Shown one piece after another: positions 60,050 through 64,000 of a stretch of DNA of 64,000 nucleotides. The stretch spans positions 108,020,501 to 108,084,500 of the forward strand of contig CM075669.1 of the NCBI GenBank assembly GCA_037962975.1. The letters run 5' to 3'. The position numbers were made by a program, and so were the translations under genes. How positions within the stretch are numbered: position 1 is the stretch's first letter; every line of letters starts with the position of its first letter. Source of the DNA: Clitoria ternatea (Eukaryota; Streptophyta; Magnoliopsida; Fabales; Fabaceae). A model generated the notes under the pieces. It saw only the letters and a program-made list of their open reading frames with translations. It searched no databases and was not told where the DNA came from.

Positions 60050-60245
60050 TTACTAGGCTTGGGGTAATCGATTACTGAAGCACCTCAAACCATCTTAGTA
60101 AATAGAGATTAGGTAATCGATTACTACAGCCACAATAATTGATTACCACTTGTTTAGTAATCAATTAATATGTACTGATAAACATAAACCCTCTTCAACA
60201 AATAAGGATTCAGTAATCGATTACCTGATTATAGAAATTGATTAC
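60050..60245. repeat. Second array of aatcgattac palindromes
   Basis: Seven copies or variants (gtaatcgattac, ataattgattac, gtaatcaatta) in about 195 bp, the same motif as at 42245-42560, in the remnant LTR. Confidence 0.8.
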
Positions 60246-60530
60246 TTTATGCAGAATACGACATAAATAAGCAAAAATTGGAAAATTTACCAAATGGAAC
60301 CATTTCAAACTACCATATATTCAAATTGGTAACTAGCAACATACCACATAACTTCAATCAAGTTATCCAATGCACACTTTCAACATATACATGTGCGTAT
60401 ACTCTTTTCAATTTATCCAATTAAATAATTATCATAATTGAATAAAATTCTATTAACCAATTCATTCAATTCAATTCATCACTTCTATAACCAATCTACA
60501 TTCTAATAATCTCACATATAAATACTGTTA

Positions 60531-60837
60531 GAGACAAGTCTGAACTTATGATTGAGTAGTCTGAACTCCTTGTGATTTGTTAATAATACATATCAAGACT
60601 CTCAGCTAAAATGAAATCTATATTGTTTGTTTGTCTAACAATTCTGTTGAAGTGTGACAGGAGTCCGAAGAACTCCATTTGCAAAAGATAGGGGGAGTCC
60701 ATAGAAATCAATTCGTTTCTAAAATGAAGAACTCTATTGTGAACACATATTTCAGTCCGGTCGATCCGCAAGTGAAAAGCATTCAATTCAAAAAAATAAA
60801 AAAAAATAAAAAAAAATTATTAATTTCAAAAAAAAAA
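60531..60837. other. Unassigned spacer before the Ogre-type LTR
   Basis: No gene recognised. Contains aaaagatagggggagtc at about 60685-60701, PPT-like but not next to an LTR, and ends in poly(A)-rich sequence. Confidence 0.4.
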
Positions 60838-60839
60838 TG

Positions 60840-60863
60840 ACTCGGAAATGATCATTTCCGAGT
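60840..60863. repeat. 24-bp perfect palindrome at the Ogre-type LTR start
   Basis: Half-site actcggaaatga followed by its exact reverse complement. A second, one-base-shorter copy lies at about 60870-60892 with one mismatch (actcagaatga). Confidence 0.9.
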
Positions 60864-61049
60864 GGGATGACTCAGAATGATCATTTCCGAGTAAAGAGAA
60901 TCCGAGTGAGACGTAGTCGAGTGTTGTGTCTCCAAATACGGGGTTTCCAAGTGGGTCTCAAGCGTCAAGATATTTTCAAATAGAAAAGGCTTCAAGAAAA
61001 GACACAGAGAAGGAGATTCTGAGCGAAGTGGGATTATCCCAGTGGTCAG

Positions 61050-62300
61050 ATTATCAAATTCCAAGTTCTGAGTGGAAAGAAGGCTGTTTCCGAGTAGATA
61101 TGTCCAAGTTTCCAAGTTCTGACTGATAAGAAGGCTGTTTCCGAGTAGATATGTCCAAGTTTCCAAGTTCTGAGTGAGAAGAAGGATTATCCGAGTGAAA
61201 ATGTCTGAGTTTCCAAATTCTGAGTGAGAAGAAGGTCGGTTCTGAGTGAAATTCCAAGTTCTGAGTGGAAAGAAGGCCAATTCCAAGTCAGATTGCCAAA
61301 TTCCAATTTCTGAGTGAGAGGAAGGCTATTTCCGAGTGAAAATGGCCAAATTTCCAATTTTTGAGTGGAAAGAAGGCTGGATCCGAGTGAAAATTGCCAA
61401 ATTTCCAAGTTCTGAGTGAGAAGAAGGCAGGTTCCGAGTAAAAATGTCCAAGTTCCATTCTGATTGGAAGATGAGACTGACTCCCAAGGTCAATTCCGAG
61501 TAAATCCTTCAAGCAGTGAAGTTCTGTGTCACTTTTGAAGAAATTCTGAGTGAATGTTTCAAGCAAAGACAAGATCCGAGCAAAACACCTCCGATTGAAG
61601 TAATTCCGAGTGTATGCTTCACACAGAGACAAGATCTAAGCAAAACACCTCTGATAGAAGAAATTCCGAGTGAATGCTTCACACAGAAACAAGATCTGAG
61701 TCAAATACTTCCAACTGAAAGAATTCCGAGTGATGCCTCTTCAGTCAGAACCAAGTGTTGCTTCTTCAGTCAGAACCGAGTAAAGTATCTCCAGTCAGCA
61801 CCGAGTGATGCCTCTTCAGTCAGAACCGAGTGAAGTATCTCCAGTCAGCACTGAGTGATGCCTCTTCAGTCAAAACCAAGTGAAGTATCTCTAGTCAGCA
61901 CCGAGTGAGATCTCTTCAGTCTACACCGAGTGAAGAATCTCCAGTCAGCACCGAGTGAGTCCTCTCTCAATCAACACCGAATGAGTCACACTTAGTCAGC
62001 ACCGAGTCACTCACTCGTCAGTCAGTACCGATTGAGTCATTTTTCAGTCATCACCAAGTGAGTCCTTTCACTAAATTTCCGAGCCATTTTTAGCCAATTC
62101 CGAGCCATACTTAAACCATTTCTGAGTCATCCTTTTTAGCTATTTCCGAGCCATTCTTTTAGCTAATTCTGAGCCATCCTTTCACCCAATTCCGAGCCAT
62201 ACTTAAACCATTTCCGAGTCATCCTTTTTAGCCATTTCCGAGCCATTTTTAGCCAATTCCGAGTCATTATTCAACCATTTCAGTCGGTTCTGAGTCATTC
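61050..62300 (+). repeat. Four successive ccgagt tandem-repeat families
   Basis: 61050-61450: about 60-bp units (ccaagttctgagtgagaaga ... ccgagt). 61540-61720: about 62-bp units (attccgagtgaatgcttcac). 61735-62050: about 30-bp units (cagtcagcaccgagtga). 62075-62300: about 35-bp units (ccatttccgagccat). Long ORFs on both strands here are repeat artefacts. Confidence 0.85.
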
Positions 62301-62623
62301 GTCACTCGGTATTTGTATAAACAACTCCTTTTCCACTCGGTCTTGTGCACAAAATCCACCTTTTCCACTCGGATTGTGGAGAGGAGGTGAAATCCTACCC
62401 ATATTCCCACCGAGTACCCTTGCTGACTTGGATTTCCACTATCCAAGTGGATCTATAACTTGTGGGGGGCGGCTGACAAAGTGACAAAGAGCAGCTGCCG
62501 TCCCCTATAGCTGTGTAGGTACAGGCTGTATCCAACTCCATCCAGGCTGGTCAAGTGGGGCGGCTGGCAAGGAAAAATAATAAAAAAATCCACTTGCCAC
62601 TGCTGGTGGGCGTCCAGGACCTT

Positions 62624-62631
62624 TATAAATA
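62624..62631 (+). promoter_or_regulatory. TATA box of the Ogre-type LTR
   Basis: tataaata in ggacctttataaatagaga, in a GC-richer stretch downstream of the U3 repeats. RNA would start near 62655. Confidence 0.7.
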
Positions 62632-62985
62632 GAGAGGATCCTAAAGCCTTCAAAAAAAAGGAGCCTTCATTGAGAGAACCCCAACATCATGCAGTCCCCT
62701 CTCTTTTCCTCCTAAACGCTGTCCCTCTCTTCCTTCCTTCACTGTCCCCCTCACACTGTCCCTCTTCCTACAAACCACCACACCATCCTAACATCCAAAC
62801 CTTCACACCGTCCCACTCCACACGGCCGTCCTCCTCTCTGTCCCTCTCCTCTTAGCCCAGCACTGTATCTCCTCTCCTTCCCTCTCCTTTCTCCTACACC
62901 CACACTATCTCCCCACTCTCCTCTCTCTACACCGTCCTCCAACCCACCAACACCGTCCCCCTCTTCTTATAACCCATACCATCCA

Positions 62986-63008
62986 GCTCTCTCTCTCTCT
63001 CTCTCTCC
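62986..63008. repeat. (CT)n microsatellite
   Basis: About eleven CT units within the pyrimidine-rich R/U5 part of the LTR. Confidence 0.85.
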
Positions 63009-63947
63009 CCACTAAAACCCACATGGTTCAACCTCTCCTTTCTCCCAACACCGTCCTCCTCCTACCATACAACACAACCCTTTCTCTCCCTCTAGACACT
63101 TTCAAACTCTTGTCAACTCCCCACTGTTTTTCTCCCTCGGTCGGCCCACTGTTTTTACTCGGTATTCATCTTCTCACTCGGTATTCCACTTTTTCACTCG
63201 GTTTTTCCATTTTTCACTCGATATTCCACTTTTCCACTCGGTTTTTTCCATTTTTCACTCGGTTTTTCATCTTTTCACTCGGTATTCCATTGTTTTCACT
63301 CGGTATTCCATTTTCCCACTTAAATAAATTGCTGTTATTTTCTTTTCTTTTCTTTTTTACCCCTTCCTAGGTTTGTAATAAATATATAGCAAAAAAAAAT
63401 GAGTGCTTCTTACATTTTATTTGGACTAGCATAAAAATTGTAATGATTATTACTATTCTCATTATTATTGTAATTTTTATTTTTCTATTAAAAAAATGGT
63501 GGAGCGAGTTTAATTTGGACGAGACGTCCTGTGAATCTCATTTCTTTTACAATATCTTTTCTTAAAAATGATGGAGTGAGTTTAATTTAGACGAGACGTC
63601 CTATTAATCTCATGTAAAAATTTCTTTAATTGTTTATTTTTGTATATTTTATCATTTTGCATGTTTTTTTAGAAGAAGTTAAAATAGTTTCCGAGTTAAT
63701 TATAATACGCGCGCTATCATATTGAGGTAACCGTTTTTATAACGGACAGTTGTGAGGTGCTAATACCTTCCTCACCTGTAATCAGACTCCCGAATTTGGA
63801 ATCTCATTTTTTTGACCAATGCTTTAATAAAAGGTTTTTCCGATATTTTATCCTAAAAAATATTGGTGGTGACTCCCTGTTTTTCTCTTTGAACCAAAAA
63901 TCCTTTTTGAGGGTCGGCCGTGCCGCCGCGAACCCGGTCGCGATAGA

Positions 63948-63965
63948 TGGTGACTCCGCTGGGGA
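63948..63965 (+). promoter_or_regulatory. Ogre-type primer-binding site
   Basis: tggtgactccgctgggga, closely matching the Arg-tRNA-type TGGCGACTC.(C/G)CTGGGGA site of Ogre elements. It follows the LTR end by two bases. Confidence 0.75.
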
Positions 63966-64000
63966 CATAGAGAGTCAAGCCAGTCAATTTGATGGCGCGC

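Larger units (their letters stand above)
49843..60530 (-). repeat. Tekay-like LTR remnant, split by the Athila-like element
   Basis: Own sequence is 49843-50087 and 59099 to about 60530. The plus-strand start tgtgatgccc mirrors the Tekay LTR end (tgagacgccc at 36596). cactggtactgaactgaaac at about 59582-59601 resembles actggtaccaaaccgcatca at 38499-38518. Seven aatcgattac-type motifs lie at 60050-60245. No tgtaacatcc start is found on the right, so that end is lost. Assignment is moderate. Confidence 0.5.
60838..63945 (+). repeat. Ogre-type 5' LTR, about 3.1 kb
   Basis: Ends ...acccggtcgcgata just before an Ogre-type PBS. The left end is placed at tgactcgg (60838), where a perfect palindrome begins after a poly(A) run; this end is less certain. 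U3 (to about 62650) is largely ccgagt/actcgg repeats. A TATA box is at 62624-62631. Downstream are pyrimidine-rich sequence (62690-63010), more actcggtattcc repeats (63150-63310) and AT-rich U5. The element body lies beyond the window. Confidence 0.75.

Noticed and set aside
60685..60701. Polypurine tract of another element
   Set aside because: aaaagatagggggagtc looks like a PPT but no LTR start follows it, and no coding remnant lies upstream on that strand.
61516..61833. 105-codon plus-strand ORF with repeated PSECFTQRQDLSKTP-like units
   Set aside because: Translation of the ccgagt tandem repeats; several frames on both strands stay open there.
62670..63370. Pro/Ser/Leu-rich ORFs near the window end
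   Set aside because: They come from pyrimidine-rich LTR sequence and actcgg repeats downstream of the LTR TATA box, with no domain.

Overview
The window is plant nuclear DNA from a dicot, most likely a legume. The evidence is one intron-rich host gene, very AT-rich spacers, and Tat, Ogre-like, Tekay, Athila-like and Copia LTR retrotransposons of the kinds that fill legume genomes. I see one convincing host gene. Nearly everything else is retroelement, much of it nested, and four insertions can be resolved to the base by their 5-bp target-site duplications (TSDs).

Layout. 1-8931: a decayed Copia element on the minus strand, with its 3' LTR running off the window. Its RNase H region is split by a 2966-bp solo LTR (597-3562, TSD catta). 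8932-9778: AT-rich spacer. 9779-13584 (minus): a complete 11-exon gene for a mitochondrial-type ALDH2 aldehyde dehydrogenase of 538 residues, with a TATA box at 13628-13636. 14088-47169: Tat-clade element II (plus, TSD aaaat). It contains a complete 17.0-kb Tat element I (14401-31408, TSD tatat) inserted in the TATA box of its 5' LTR. It also contains Tekay material (34062-45126, minus) inserted in its antisense gene and then cut by one large deletion. 47175-49842: spacer. 49843-60530: remnant of a Tekay-like LTR, split by an Athila-like element (50088-59093, minus, TSD cttac) that has no RT or integrase but carries a putative-plant-transposon-protein ORF. 60838-63945: a 3.1-kb Ogre-type 5' LTR followed by its primer-binding site, with the body beyond the window end.

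The most interesting part is the Tat pair. Element I has an almost intact RT / double RNase H / integrase frame. Downstream it carries not one but two diverged copies of an antisense gene (modules A and B), and element II has a third copy (C). Each copy has its own upstream TATA box and a CACGTG G-box about 220-230 bp further up. A and B share a small intron at the same place and phase. At the A/B boundary lies a fossil polypurine tract plus the first bases of an LTR, so the duplication probably arose by recombination or template switching between elements. The spacer next to these modules has hairpin repeats whose stems differ by compensatory changes.

A second theme is that several unrelated LTR families here carry clusters of short (10-24 bp) inverted-repeat motifs, a different motif in each family.

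All coordinates and splice sites were read by eye. Lineage names rest on motifs and layout, not on database searches.
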